Of a stretch of 64,000 bases of DNA, positions 27,848 to 36,804 are shown one piece after another. The DNA lies in contig NZ_NXGA01000001.1 in NCBI RefSeq assembly GCF_002802965.1, positions 1,882,102-1,946,101 of the forward strand. Reading direction: 5' to 3'. The first letter of the stretch is position 1; every line of letters starts with the position of its first letter. A program made the position numbers and the translations under genes. Source of the stretch: Sporolactobacillus pectinivorans (GTDB taxonomy: Bacteria; Bacillota; Bacilli; Bacillales; Sporolactobacillaceae). Under the pieces are notes generated by a model. It had not been told where the DNA came from. It saw only the letters and a program-made list of their open reading frames with translations, and searched no databases.

Positions 27848-27884
27848 GAACTGGATCCGGCTTCCGGATTCAGTTCAATTTGTT
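27848..27884 (+). terminator. Terminator-like hairpin inside fla/che, between flgE and swrD
   Basis: GAACTGGATCCGG (27848-27860) pairs with CCGGATTCAGTTC (27864-27876): 13 bp with one G-U and a 3-base loop. The run AATTTGTT follows, U-rich but interrupted. It may act as a partial terminator or attenuator, or block exonucleases. A good ribosome-binding site (AAGGAAAGGAG, 27835-27846) lies on its upstream side, separated by the hairpin from the swrD ATG. Confidence 0.55.
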
Positions 27885-27890
27885 AAACCT

Positions 27891-28130
27891 ATGATTCAGT
27901 TGACACGATTTAATGACCAGACTTTTGTCCTGAATGCTTTTCTCATAGAGCAGATTGAGGCACTTCCGGATACTACGATCACATTGACGACCGGGAAGAA
28001 AATCGTTGTCAAAGAAACAGTCGATCAGGTTACTCGCCGCGTGAACGGATTTCTCAAAGAAATACCGTCGTGGTCTCAGGCGGCACATGCGGAAGAAGGT
28101 GTGCTCAGATGTTCAAAAGCAGAGGATTAA
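27891..28130 (+). CDS. swrD: Swarming motility protein SwrD (FlbD/YlzI family)
   Basis: A 79-residue FlbD-family protein. It begins IQLTRFNDQTFVLNAFLIEQ and has LPDTTITLTTGKKIVVKETV, the family core; residues 60-79 are a variable tail. In B. subtilis SwrD raises flagellar torque for swarming, presumably through the motor. No Shine-Dalgarno lies directly before ATG 27891; the nearest purine-rich site is beyond the 27848-27876 hairpin. It overlaps fliL by 22 bases. Confidence 0.88.
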   Translation: MIQLTRFNDQTFVLNAFLIEQIEALPDTTITLTTGKKIVVKETVDQVTRRVNGFLKEIPSWSQAAHAEEGVLRCSKAED

Positions 28131-28543
28131 ACATCTTATTCATCATCATGATTCTGGTGATTATTGGAACAGTTGTCGCTTATTTTATGCTGTCAAGTTA
28201 TGCACAGGGTAAGACCGATATTCAAAATCCGAGCATCAATGAGATCGTTCAAGATCTTACGGTTTCGACAGGCGAAATCACGACCAATATCCAGGGGGAT
28301 CATTTTATCAAAGTCGAGTTCAATATCCAGGTTTCTAATAGGGATGCGAAGAACGAATTGATGGAACGGTCATTCCAGGTAAAAAATGCGGTCATTTACA
28401 CAGTTTCCGGAATGACCCCTCAGGATCTTCAGGATCAGAAGGGGATCGCCAATTTGGAAGACCAGGTTGAAAACAGAATAAACGGTTTTCTGGAGAGCGG
28501 TCATGTGACCCACGTTTATACTACGGAAAAGATAGTACAATAA
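28109..28543 (+). CDS. fliL: Flagellar basal-body associated protein FliL
   Basis: A 144-residue single-pass membrane protein associated with the stator and basal body. The membrane helix is at about residues 7-30 (LNILFIIMILVIIGTVVAYF). The periplasmic-side domain has a YTTEKIVQ end typical of FliL and a DHFIKVEFNIQVSN strand. ATG 28109 follows GAAGAAGGTG; longer in-frame starts lie within swrD and are not supported. It overlaps swrD. Confidence 0.92.
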   Translation: MFKSRGLNILFIIMILVIIGTVVAYFMLSSYAQGKTDIQNPSINEIVQDLTVSTGEITTNIQGDHFIKVEFNIQVSNRDAKNELMERSFQVKNAVIYTVSGMTPQDLQDQKGIANLEDQVENRINGFLESGHVTHVYTTEKIVQ

Positions 28544-28575
28544 CGGAATCATGGAAAATAAGGTGATGATGCAAC

Positions 28576-29574
28576 TTGGCAGATATTCTTTCACAGTCTG
28601 AAATTGATGCGTTACTCTCCGCACTTTCAACAGGCGAGATGAATGCAGAGGAATTAAAAGAAGAAGAAAGTAAACCGAAAGTCCGAATTTACGACTTTAA
28701 AAGGGCGCTGCGTTTTTCGAAAGATCAGATCAGGAGCCTGACGAGAATTCATGAGAACTACGCCAGACTGCTCACTTCTTATTTTTCAGCCCAGCTGAGA
28801 ACTTATGTGCAAATTTCAGTAGCTTCAGTTGACCAGCTTCCCTATGAGGAATTTATCAGGTCCATTCCATCGGCGACTGTCCTGAATATCATCGAAGCAC
28901 CGCCGCTTGAAGGACATCTGATTGTTGAAGTTAATCCAAATATTGCTTACGCCATGCTCGACCGTTTGCTGGGCGGTGTCGGGGTCAGCATGAATAAAAT
29001 TGAGAATTTGACAGAAATCGAAAAAGATCTGATGAAAAACTTATTTGAAGGATCGCTTCCTTCGCTTAAAGAGGCATGGGCTTCAGTTGAAAGTGAAATG
29101 CACCCGAACTTACTTGAATTGGAAACGAATCCTCAATTTCTTCAGCTTGTTTCTCCTAATGAGACAGTGATTGTCATTTCTCTGTCAGCCATGATTGGAA
29201 AATCAAGCGGAATGATTAATATCTGTCTCCCGCATGTCGTGCTGGAGCCTGTCATTCCCAAATTATCCATGCATTATTGGATGAGCGAGAAGAAAAACGA
29301 TGCAACAGAGGAGGAATATCAATCACTTCGTAAGCGCGTTGAAAATTCGTTGATCAATATCAATGTGTTGCTAGGAAAATCACAGATCACGGTCCATGAA
29401 TTACTACATCTGGGCACCGGAGATGTTATTGCACTGAATCGGCAGATTGATCAGCCGCTTACGGTAGAAGTTGGCGGTTTTTCGAAATTTTTCGCTCAGC
29501 CGGGGAAGAAAAACAAGCGAATGGCTGTCCAAATCATCAAACCTATTATAGAGGAGGATAACCGTAATGAGTGA
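28576..29574 (+). CDS. fliM: Flagellar motor switch protein FliM
   Basis: A 332-residue C-ring protein. The CheY-P binding peptide LSQSEIDALLSAL lies at the N-terminus. The CheC-like middle domain follows, with VKIYDFKRALRFSKDQIRSL-type sequence, and the C-terminal SpoA/FliN-like domain (about 250-325) has VTVHELLHLGTGDVIALN-like content. The start is TTG 28576 preceded by AAGGTGATG. It overlaps fliY by eight bases. Confidence 0.96.
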   Translation: MADILSQSEIDALLSALSTGEMNAEELKEEESKPKVRIYDFKRALRFSKDQIRSLTRIHENYARLLTSYFSAQLRTYVQISVASVDQLPYEEFIRSIPSATVLNIIEAPPLEGHLIVEVNPNIAYAMLDRLLGGVGVSMNKIENLTEIEKDLMKNLFEGSLPSLKEAWASVESEMHPNLLELETNPQFLQLVSPNETVIVISLSAMIGKSSGMINICLPHVVLEPVIPKLSMHYWMSEKKNDATEEEYQSLRKRVENSLININVLLGKSQITVHELLHLGTGDVIALNRQIDQPLTVEVGGFSKFFAQPGKKNKRMAVQIIKPIIEEDNRNE

Positions 29575-30775
29575 TGGACAACTTTCACAGGAAGAAATTG
29601 ATGCGCTTCTCGGTCACCAGACAGAAGACGCGAAGCATTCAGCACAGCAGGAAAAAAATGTGGACGAACAGCCCTCGTCGCCTGAAAAGGGTCCCATGTC
29701 TGAACTTGAAGAAGACGTGCTTGGCGAAATCGGGAATATTTCATTTGGTAGCGCCGCAACTGCTTTATCAACAATATTAAATCAAAAGGTCGAAATTACG
29801 ACACCTGAGGTACATATTGTTAATCGGAATAAGCTGGGTGAAGAATTTCCTGTTCCACATGTTTCGGTACTCGTGAATTATACCGAGGGCTTTCAAGGAT
29901 CATGCATGCTGGTGATTAGAACGAGAGATGCCAGTGTCATTGCGGATTTGATGATGGGGGGCGATGGCAAAAAGCCGTCCACAGAAATCAATGAAATGCA
30001 GATGAGCGCCGTTCAGGAAGCCATGAATCAGATGATGGGATCCTCTTCAACGGCAATGTCTACCGTGTTTAATCGCCGTATTGATATCTCACCGCCTGAA
30101 TTGACTCTGATGGATGTCAAGACGAGGCGCGGTATCGAAAATATTCCAGATGATGCATTAATGTTTGAAATTTCCTTCCGTTTGACAATCGGAAATCTCG
30201 TTGATTCGAATATTATGCAGCTGGTTCCGATCCCCTTTGGAAAGAAGCTGGTTGATCTGTTGATGAGCGAAAACGCCGGTGAGAAAGAACGGCAGGAAGC
30301 CGTTACCCAAGAGCCATCTGCGGCGCTAACTGTTGCTGAAGCAGCCGATGCTCCGGTTTCCCCGGCTTCTCCGGCCAGTCAGGATGACCGGGATAAAAAA
30401 GTAAAAGAAAGGGTTTCTGCTACTGCTGAATCAAAAAATGTTGTGCACCCGAGAAATGTGCAGACGGCTGAGTTTTCCGAATTTGGAAGTACTTCGGTTC
30501 AATCCGAGGAGAGCGCACCGCGAAATTTGGATTTACTGATGGATATCCCTTTGGATGTCAGCGTTGAACTTGGACGTACGCGAAAAACAGTCCGTGAGGT
30601 ATTGGAGCTGGGTCCGGGATCAATAATTGAGCTGGACAAGCTTGCAGGTGAAGCGATTGACATATTAGTCAATCAGAAATATGTTGCAAAAGGTGAAGTA
30701 GTCGTCGTTGATGAGAACTTTGGCATTCGTATTACCGAAATTCTCAATCATGCCGAGAGACTTAAAAACTTGTAA
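29567..30775 (+). CDS. fliY: Flagellar motor switch phosphatase FliY
   Basis: A 402-residue Bacillus-type FliN homologue that also removes phosphate from CheY-P. The N-terminal CheY-binding peptide LSQEEIDALLG is at residues 6-16. Two CheC-type active-site signatures are present: Glu54/Asn57 in VLGEIGNISFGSAATALST and Glu151/Asn154 in VQEAMNQMMGSSSTAMST. An Ala/Pro/Ser-rich linker (about 240-320) leads to the C-terminal SpoA domain (LDVSVELGRTRKTVREVLEL), which forms the ring with FliM. It is slightly longer than B. subtilis FliY (about 378) because of the linker. Confidence 0.95.
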   Translation: MSDGQLSQEEIDALLGHQTEDAKHSAQQEKNVDEQPSSPEKGPMSELEEDVLGEIGNISFGSAATALSTILNQKVEITTPEVHIVNRNKLGEEFPVPHVSVLVNYTEGFQGSCMLVIRTRDASVIADLMMGGDGKKPSTEINEMQMSAVQEAMNQMMGSSSTAMSTVFNRRIDISPPELTLMDVKTRRGIENIPDDALMFEISFRLTIGNLVDSNIMQLVPIPFGKKLVDLLMSENAGEKERQEAVTQEPSAALTVAEAADAPVSPASPASQDDRDKKVKERVSATAESKNVVHPRNVQTAEFSEFGSTSVQSEESAPRNLDLLMDIPLDVSVELGRTRKTVREVLELGPGSIIELDKLAGEAIDILVNQKYVAKGEVVVVDENFGIRITEILNHAERLKNL

Positions 30776-30811
30776 ACTTGTTTCTACTTAACGATTATTG
30801 GAGGGATTAGT

Positions 30812-31174
30812 TTGGCAGGACGGATTCTGATTGTTGACGATGCAGCATTTATGAGAATGATGCTGAAAGATATTTTGACAAAAAATGGTTTTGAAGTTGT
30901 GGGTGAAGGCGCAAATGGCAATGAAGCTGTTTCCAAGTATGAAGAGCTTAAACCTGATCTGGTAACATTGGATATTACGATGCCGGAACTAGATGGCATT
31001 CAGGCACTTAAAAAAATAAAAGCCAAGGATTCGGACTGCAAGGTCATCATGTGCTCTGCGATGGGTCAGCAGTCGATGGTTATCGATGCGATCCAGGCCG
31101 GGGCAAAAGATTTTATTGTCAAGCCGTTTCAGGCTGATCGGGTGATCGAAGCTATTAAGAAAACACTTGGATAA
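30812..31174 (+). CDS. cheY: Chemotaxis response regulator CheY
   Basis: A 120-residue single-domain receiver phosphorylated by CheA; CheY-P binds FliM and promotes counter-clockwise rotation in Bacilli. The acidic pocket is Asp9/Asp10, the phosphoacceptor Asp54 (TLDITMPELDG), the switch Ser82 and Lys104 (KPFQ). It starts at TTG 30812, seven bases after TTGGAGGGA. Standard position between fliY and fliZ. Confidence 0.97.
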   Translation: MAGRILIVDDAAFMRMMLKDILTKNGFEVVGEGANGNEAVSKYEELKPDLVTLDITMPELDGIQALKKIKAKDSDCKVIMCSAMGQQSMVIDAIQAGAKDFIVKPFQADRVIEAIKKTLG

Positions 31175-31198
31175 AACAGGAAAGAAGAAGGTGGCGGT

Positions 31199-31876
31199 TT
31201 GTTGCCAAGAGGACTTATAGCTCTTGTAATCGCACTGGCTCTGATCTTCGGCACGAATACCCATGCCTTGGCGGCGGATCCGGCAAACGGAACAGTTGCA
31301 GATATGTTCAAAAATCAGAGCAGTGGGCATAAATCCCAGACAGATCAAAACCACAGCGCTCAGACAAACAGTAATAACGCGTCCCCTTCGGCATTAGGCG
31401 GTTCGAATCTGTTTATCGATTTTGTGAAGATTGTTTTTGCTCTCCTGCTTGTTCTCGCACTGATTTACCTTTTATACCGCTTTGCGGCTAAACGGACGGG
31501 AAAGTTCAGAACGAGGAATGCGCTGAAGAACCTCGGCGGTGTTTCTGTGGGCACAAACAGATCGGTACAGCTGATTAGAGTTGGAAATGAAGTGATGGTG
31601 ATCGGCGTAGGGGACACCGTGCAATTGCTTAAGGAAATCAGCGATCCTGCTGAGATTGAAGTGCTGTCAGAACAAGAGGAAGCAGCTAACCACATGGAAA
31701 AAAGCGTGATCAAAGCTTTGCAATGGACCGGGAAAACGCTCAGAAAAAGAGATAACGAAAAGAACGATAATTGGGAAACAATGAAGTCAAAGTTTAGAGA
31801 GCGTTTGAGCCTGCTGAACAGCGAGCGGGAGGAAAAGATGAAAGAAGTTATTCGGGAGGTTAAGCGGGATGAATAG
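31199..31876 (+). CDS. fliZ: Flagellar biosynthetic protein FliO/FliZ
   Basis: A 225-residue membrane protein that assists assembly of the FliP core of the export gate. A signal-like hydrophobic N-terminus (about residues 4-22) is followed by a Ser/Asn/Gln-rich exported stretch, a membrane helix at about 73-93 (IVFALLLVLALIYLLYRFAA), and a small cytoplasmic domain with LGGVSVGTNRSVQLIRVGNE. A charged tail follows. The start is TTG 31199 or TTG 31202. It overlaps fliP by eight bases. Confidence 0.9.
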   Translation: MLPRGLIALVIALALIFGTNTHALAADPANGTVADMFKNQSSGHKSQTDQNHSAQTNSNNASPSALGGSNLFIDFVKIVFALLLVLALIYLLYRFAAKRTGKFRTRNALKNLGGVSVGTNRSVQLIRVGNEVMVIGVGDTVQLLKEISDPAEIEVLSEQEEAANHMEKSVIKALQWTGKTLRKRDNEKNDNWETMKSKFRERLSLLNSEREEKMKEVIREVKRDE

Positions 31877-32546
31877 TATACCGGGCATACCATCAGGTTT
31901 ATTGACCAGCCAGCCTCAGAATGTTGCTACGACAGTTCAATTGCTGCTCATTCTGACTGTGCTTTCATTGGCTCCGGCTATTCTGATTATGATGACATCT
32001 TTTACAAGAATCATTATTGTTCTTTCCTTTGTAAGGACGTCACTCTCAACCCAGCAAATGCCGCCGAACCAGGTGCTGATCGGATTGGCACTGTTTCTGA
32101 CTTTTTTCATCATGGCACCCGTCTATGGACAGATCAACTCTGATGCGATCCAGCCCTATATGAAGGGCAAAATCACGCAACAGCAGGCGATGACGCGTGC
32201 CGAAGATCCGGTCAAGACTTTTATGGCGAGGGAGACACGGGAAAAGGACTTGCAGCTGTTTATGAGTTACGGCAAATACAAGATGCCGTCAAAGATACAG
32301 GACATTCCTTTGACCGCACTCGTCCCGGCTTTCACAATCAGCGAATTGACGACCGCTTTCCAAATGGGCTTTATGATTTTCATACCCTTCCTGGTTATCG
32401 ATATGGTAGTGGCAAGTATTCTGATGGCTATGGGCATGATGATGCTTCCGCCTGTCATGATTTCACTGCCCTTTAAAATCCTGTTGTTTATTATGGTAGA
32501 TGGCTGGTATCTGATTGTCGTGTCGTTGCTTAAAAGTTATCAGTGA
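31869..32546 (+). CDS. fliP: Flagellar export gate protein FliP
   Basis: A 225-residue core component of the type III export gate. Membrane segments are at about residues 22-50, 65-85, 160-185 and 195-220. Signatures are MMTSFTRIIIVLSFVR and FQMGFMIFIPFLVIDMVVASILM. It is slightly longer than the B. subtilis protein. ATG 31869 overlaps the fliZ end. Confidence 0.96.
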   Translation: MNSIPGIPSGLLTSQPQNVATTVQLLLILTVLSLAPAILIMMTSFTRIIIVLSFVRTSLSTQQMPPNQVLIGLALFLTFFIMAPVYGQINSDAIQPYMKGKITQQQAMTRAEDPVKTFMARETREKDLQLFMSYGKYKMPSKIQDIPLTALVPAFTISELTTAFQMGFMIFIPFLVIDMVVASILMAMGMMMLPPVMISLPFKILLFIMVDGWYLIVVSLLKSYQ

Positions 32547-32591
32547 AAGTCCATGCGGCTATTTTCATAGGGAAGAGGGATGAGAGAATCA

Positions 32592-32861
32592 ATGAGTGCA
32601 GAAACAGTGCTGTCTATTGCCGATCAGAGTGTCATGATTATTTTGATGGTTGGCGGTCCCCTGCTTATTATTGCGCTGGTAGTCGGTCTGATCGTCAGCA
32701 TCTTTCAGGCAGCCACCCAGATCCAGGAGCAGACTCTCGCGTTTATTCCTAAAATTGTTGCCATTTTGTTTGGGCTGATCTTTTTCGGACCATGGATGCT
32801 GTCGCAAATGCTTACTTTTACACAGAATATTTTTGCCAACTTGCCGAATTTTATCAGATAG
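32592..32861 (+). CDS. fliQ: Flagellar export gate protein FliQ
   Basis: An 89-residue two-helix membrane protein of the export gate. It contains GPLLIIALVVGLIVSIFQAA followed by TQIQEQTLAFIPKIVA, the family signature. ATG 32592 gives the family length; ATG 32580 is in frame, but GAGGG abuts it. Confidence 0.95.
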   Translation: MSAETVLSIADQSVMIILMVGGPLLIIALVVGLIVSIFQAATQIQEQTLAFIPKIVAILFGLIFFGPWMLSQMLTFTQNIFANLPNFIR

Positions 32862-32879
32862 TAAAGGATAATGTGATCC

Positions 32880-33656
32880 GTGTCAATCTTAAATGCAGTT
32901 CCTGCTTTCTTGCTGGTGCTTGTAAGAATTTCCAGCTTTTTAGTCACAATGCCGATTTTTTCATACCGAACCATTCCCAATACAGTCAAGATTGGGTTTG
33001 CATTGGTTTTGTCTCTGCTGATTGATGTAACACTTTTTAAAAGCCAGGTGATTCCTCTTAATGGATTGTTTATCCTGCTTGTGATGAAGGAAGTGCTGGT
33101 TGGTCTGGCAATGGGCTTTGTTGCTGGAATTCTTACATACGCTGTCCAGTTTGGAGGGGCTATTATCGACCTTCAGATGGGTTTTTCCATAGCCAACACA
33201 ATTAGTCCTGAAAATGGATCGGCAACGCCGCTGACTGGTCAGCTGCTCTATATGCTTCAGATTCTTTTTTTCCTTGGTGTGGGAGCACACTATATGCTTT
33301 TGAATGGTCTAATGTACAGTTTCAGTCTGTTTCCACTAAACAGTTTGAACATTCAGCTTGCAAATGGAAACACGGTTGAATTTGTAACCCGGCTTGTTGC
33401 TCAGATGCTTTTGATTGGTGTACAGCTGGCTATGCCTATTGTCGGATGTCTTTTCCTGGTTGATATAGCTGTTGGATTGGTTGCACGGACAGTCCCTCAA
33501 GTCAACGTTTTTGTTGTTGGTCTTCCATTAAAAATTATTGTCGGTTTTCTTATGATGCTGGTTGTTTTCCCGATCTTCATCGTCTTATTTCGCGTTGTTT
33601 TCGAATCGACAACAGATGCATTCAGTACGTACATGCGTCTGCTAGGGAGTTCTTGA
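32880..33656 (+). CDS. fliR: Flagellar export gate protein FliR
   Basis: A 258-residue polytopic membrane protein of the export gate with about six hydrophobic segments. Typical motifs are FLLVLVRISSFLVTMPIF, GFVAGILTYAVQFGGAIIDL and QMGFSIANTISPENG. It starts at GTG 32880 with AAAGGA eleven bases upstream, 18 bases after fliQ. Its TGA overlaps the flhB ATG region (TGACATG, no true overlap). Confidence 0.95.
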   Translation: MSILNAVPAFLLVLVRISSFLVTMPIFSYRTIPNTVKIGFALVLSLLIDVTLFKSQVIPLNGLFILLVMKEVLVGLAMGFVAGILTYAVQFGGAIIDLQMGFSIANTISPENGSATPLTGQLLYMLQILFFLGVGAHYMLLNGLMYSFSLFPLNSLNIQLANGNTVEFVTRLVAQMLLIGVQLAMPIVGCLFLVDIAVGLVARTVPQVNVFVVGLPLKIIVGFLMMLVVFPIFIVLFRVVFESTTDAFSTYMRLLGSS

Positions 33657-33657
33657 C

Positions 33658-34746
33658 ATGGGAATTTGCCGTTATCCACTCGATCTTCAGTTTTTTGCAG
33701 GAGAAAAGACTGAAAAAGCGACACCACATAAGCGGGAGGAAAGCAGAAAACAAGGGGAAGTTTTCAAAAGTGTGGATCTGAGCACGGCGGTCAGCTTGCT
33801 GGCTTTTTTCCTCTACTTTTGGTTTGCCGGCGGAACAGTCGGCGGAAAACTGGCGAATATGATGTCGGGGATTTTTCAGAATTCGTTGACCATGAATCTG
33901 TCTGAGAATAATGTGCACAGTTTTTTTTCCAATCTGTCACTTCAGTCACTCACGCTCTTAATCCCAATTTTTGTTGTGGCTCTAGCCGTCGGTATTGCTA
34001 GTCAGCTTTTTCAAGTTGGCTTTCTCTTTCAGCCGGAGTTGCTTGCCTTCAAACCGGAGCGCATCGGCCTGTTGAAGGGATTGAAACGCGTCTATTCTCT
34101 GAAAGCCATTGTCGAACTGCTTAAATCACTGCTCAAAATCCTGCTCATCGGGCTGGTTGCTTTTTCGGTCATTTGGTTAAATCGGGTGGCCGTAACTGAA
34201 TCGGCGGAGAAATCTCTGGGTGACGGGCTGGCGACCATGTCAAAAATAGTTCTTGATATGGGTTTGGCTGTTTCTGTGACTTTAATCGTTCTAGCAGTTT
34301 TTGATTACTTTTATCAGAGATTTGAATACGAGAAGAACATGCGGATGTCCAAACAGGATATCAAAGATGAGTTTAAAAATATGGAAGGCGATCCAAAGAT
34401 CAAGTCAAGGATCAGACAAAGGCAGAAGCAGATGGCGATGCGCCGCATGATGCAGGAATTGCCTAAAGCAGATGTAGTGATCACCAATCCGACGCATTTT
34501 GCGGTGGCCCTTCAGTATGAATCAGGCAGAATGTCGGCACCGAAAGTTATTGCGAAAGGCGCGGATCACGTGGCTTTTCGTATCAAGGCGATAGCGAGGG
34601 AACATGAAATCACTATTGTTGAGCGTAAACCGCTGGCGCGTGCCTTGTATTTTCAATTGGAAATCGGCGACAGTGTTCCGGAAAAGTTTTTTAAAGCGGT
34701 AGCCGAGATATTGGCATATGTTTATCGTCTGAATGGAAAAGCGTAA
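33658..34746 (+). CDS. flhB: Flagellar export switch protein FlhB
   Basis: A 362-residue gate protein that changes export specificity from rod/hook to filament after autocleavage. The N-terminus LDLQFFAGEKTEKATPHK is typical, four membrane segments fall between about 40 and 230, and the cleavage site is Asn277-Pro278-Thr279-His280 followed by FAVALQY. The cytoplasmic domain ends AEILAYVYRLNGKA, closely matched by YlqH at 6626-6922. All catalytic elements for autocleavage are present. Confidence 0.97.
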   Translation: MGICRYPLDLQFFAGEKTEKATPHKREESRKQGEVFKSVDLSTAVSLLAFFLYFWFAGGTVGGKLANMMSGIFQNSLTMNLSENNVHSFFSNLSLQSLTLLIPIFVVALAVGIASQLFQVGFLFQPELLAFKPERIGLLKGLKRVYSLKAIVELLKSLLKILLIGLVAFSVIWLNRVAVTESAEKSLGDGLATMSKIVLDMGLAVSVTLIVLAVFDYFYQRFEYEKNMRMSKQDIKDEFKNMEGDPKIKSRIRQRQKQMAMRRMMQELPKADVVITNPTHFAVALQYESGRMSAPKVIAKGADHVAFRIKAIAREHEITIVERKPLARALYFQLEIGDSVPEKFFKAVAEILAYVYRLNGKA

Positions 34747-34770
34747 AAAGAAGAGGAGAGGGGGGGAAAC

Positions 34771-36804
34771 ATGAAAAGAAGGGATTTTATTGTCATCGTC
34801 GGCGTTGTTGCGATCGTAATGATGCTGATTATTCCATTGCCGTCCGCACTGCTCAGCTTCTTGATCATTCTTAATATTTCACTGGCACTGACCATTCTCC
34901 TTGTTACCCTGAATGTTACCGGACCGCTGGAGTTTTCAGTATTTCCTTCACTGCTGCTGATTATGACGCTTTTCCGTATTGGATTGAATGTGTCGACAAC
35001 GCGGTTGATACTGACACAAGGCAATGCCGGACAAGTCATTGAAGCCTTCGGTCAGTTTGTGGTTGCCAATAATGTCATTGTTGGCTTAGTTGTATTCCTG
35101 ATCCTGATTATTGTGCAGTTCATTGTTATCACCAAGGGCGCTGAACGTGTCGCTGAAGTTGCGGCGAGATTCACACTTGATGCGATGCCCGGTAAACAGA
35201 TGAGCATTGATGCGGATATGAATGCGGGACTGATTGACGACCGGGAAGCGAAAAAAAGACGGGAGAAAATCACCCGCGAGGCTGATTTTTACGGTGCGAT
35301 GGATGGGGCAAGTAAATTTGTAAAAGGCGATGCGATCGCCAGCATGATTATTGTTGCCATTAACTTAATCGTCGGCATGATTATCGGTGTGCTGCAGCAG
35401 GGCCTGTCCATGGCGGACGCGGCTCAGAATTTCAGCCTCCTTTCGGTAGGTGACGGCATTGTCAGCCAGATCCCGGCGCTGCTGATTTCTACAGCTACTG
35501 GTATCATAGTCACAAGGTCTTCTTCAGAGAAAAATATGGGCAGAGAAGTAACCGATCAGCTGCTCGCATTTCCGGTGATGCTTATCGTCGCCGGATCAGT
35601 GGTCTTTATTCTCGGCCTGACGCCGATCGGTATGGTTGCTACATTGCCGATTGCTCTGCTGCTTGTTATTGCCGGCGTGCTGACCCGTAGAAATCGGCAA
35701 AAGGAAATAAAGGCGAAGACGACGGATGCAGATAAGAAAGTCGAGGATAAGTTTAAAAATCAGGAGAATGTGATCAATCTTCTACAGATGGATCCGGTTG
35801 AATTTGAGTTTGGCTATGCACTTGTTCCGCTCGCTGACAGCAGCCAGGGAGGCGATCTGCTTGACCGGATTGTAATGATTCGCCGCCAGCTGGCTTTGGA
35901 ACTTGGCATTGTGCTTCCAGTCGTCCGGATCAGGGACAACATTCAGCTTGAACCGAACAGTTACCGGATCAAAATTAACGGCAGTGAAGTGGCAAGAGGT
36001 GAATTGATGCTTGACCATTATCTCGCGATGAGTCCCGGTGTTGAAGATGAATCAATTAAGGGGGTAGAAACAACGGAACCTGCCTTTGGCATGAAAGCGC
36101 TCTGGATTGACGAACCGACCAAAGAACATGCCGAAATGGCGGGTTACACGGTCGTCGATCCGCCATCTGTCGTTTCCACCCATCTGACTGAAGTGTTGCG
36201 CGGGCATGCGTGGGAACTTGTGGGACGCCAAGAGACCAAGCAGCTTATCGATCACTTAAAGGAACACTCACCGGCATTGGTTGAGGCGGTGACTCCAGAA
36301 CCTATGAACATCGGTGATATACAGAAGGTTCTTGTTAACCTTTTGAAAGAGAAGTTATCTATTCGCAATTTGCCCGTTATTTTTGAAACTCTTGCAGATT
36401 ATGCGCAGATGAGCAGAGATACCGGCCTTTTGACTGAATATGTCCGTCAGGCTCTGTCGAGGCAGATTACTGAGCAGTTTACAAAGCCGGGCGAATCGCT
36501 CAAAGTTTTAACATTAAGTCCTGATCTTGAAAGAAAGATCAGCGATTCGGTTCAAAAAACCGATCATGGAAATTTTCTGGCAATGGATACAGCAACGACA
36601 ACGCAAGTGTTAAAAAATCTGTCGTCCTCTAATGAGAAATGGACGGATATGGACAGTGACCCTGTAATTCTCTGCTCACCCGCTGTTCGCATGTATGTCC
36701 ATCAATTGACAGAACGCTATTTTCCAAATATTCACGTCCTGTCTTATAACGAACTTGAAACGGATGTAGAAGTTCAAAGCATTGGGGTGCTGGATGCGGC
36801 ATGA
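34771..36804 (+). CDS. flhA: Flagellar export gate protein FlhA
   Basis: A 677-residue export gate component with an N-terminal half of about eight membrane segments and a cytoplasmic substrate/chaperone docking domain (about 330-677). The family stretch RIGLNVSTTRLIL, then ERVAEVAARFTLDAMPGKQM and the FHIPEP-type loop are clear. The cytoplasmic domain has VVDPPSVVSTHLTEVLR. GAGGAGAGG precedes ATG 34771. It overlaps flhF by four bases. Confidence 0.97.
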   Translation: MKRRDFIVIVGVVAIVMMLIIPLPSALLSFLIILNISLALTILLVTLNVTGPLEFSVFPSLLLIMTLFRIGLNVSTTRLILTQGNAGQVIEAFGQFVVANNVIVGLVVFLILIIVQFIVITKGAERVAEVAARFTLDAMPGKQMSIDADMNAGLIDDREAKKRREKITREADFYGAMDGASKFVKGDAIASMIIVAINLIVGMIIGVLQQGLSMADAAQNFSLLSVGDGIVSQIPALLISTATGIIVTRSSSEKNMGREVTDQLLAFPVMLIVAGSVVFILGLTPIGMVATLPIALLLVIAGVLTRRNRQKEIKAKTTDADKKVEDKFKNQENVINLLQMDPVEFEFGYALVPLADSSQGGDLLDRIVMIRRQLALELGIVLPVVRIRDNIQLEPNSYRIKINGSEVARGELMLDHYLAMSPGVEDESIKGVETTEPAFGMKALWIDEPTKEHAEMAGYTVVDPPSVVSTHLTEVLRGHAWELVGRQETKQLIDHLKEHSPALVEAVTPEPMNIGDIQKVLVNLLKEKLSIRNLPVIFETLADYAQMSRDTGLLTEYVRQALSRQITEQFTKPGESLKVLTLSPDLERKISDSVQKTDHGNFLAMDTATTTQVLKNLSSSNEKWTDMDSDPVILCSPAVRMYVHQLTERYFPNIHVLSYNELETDVEVQSIGVLDAA

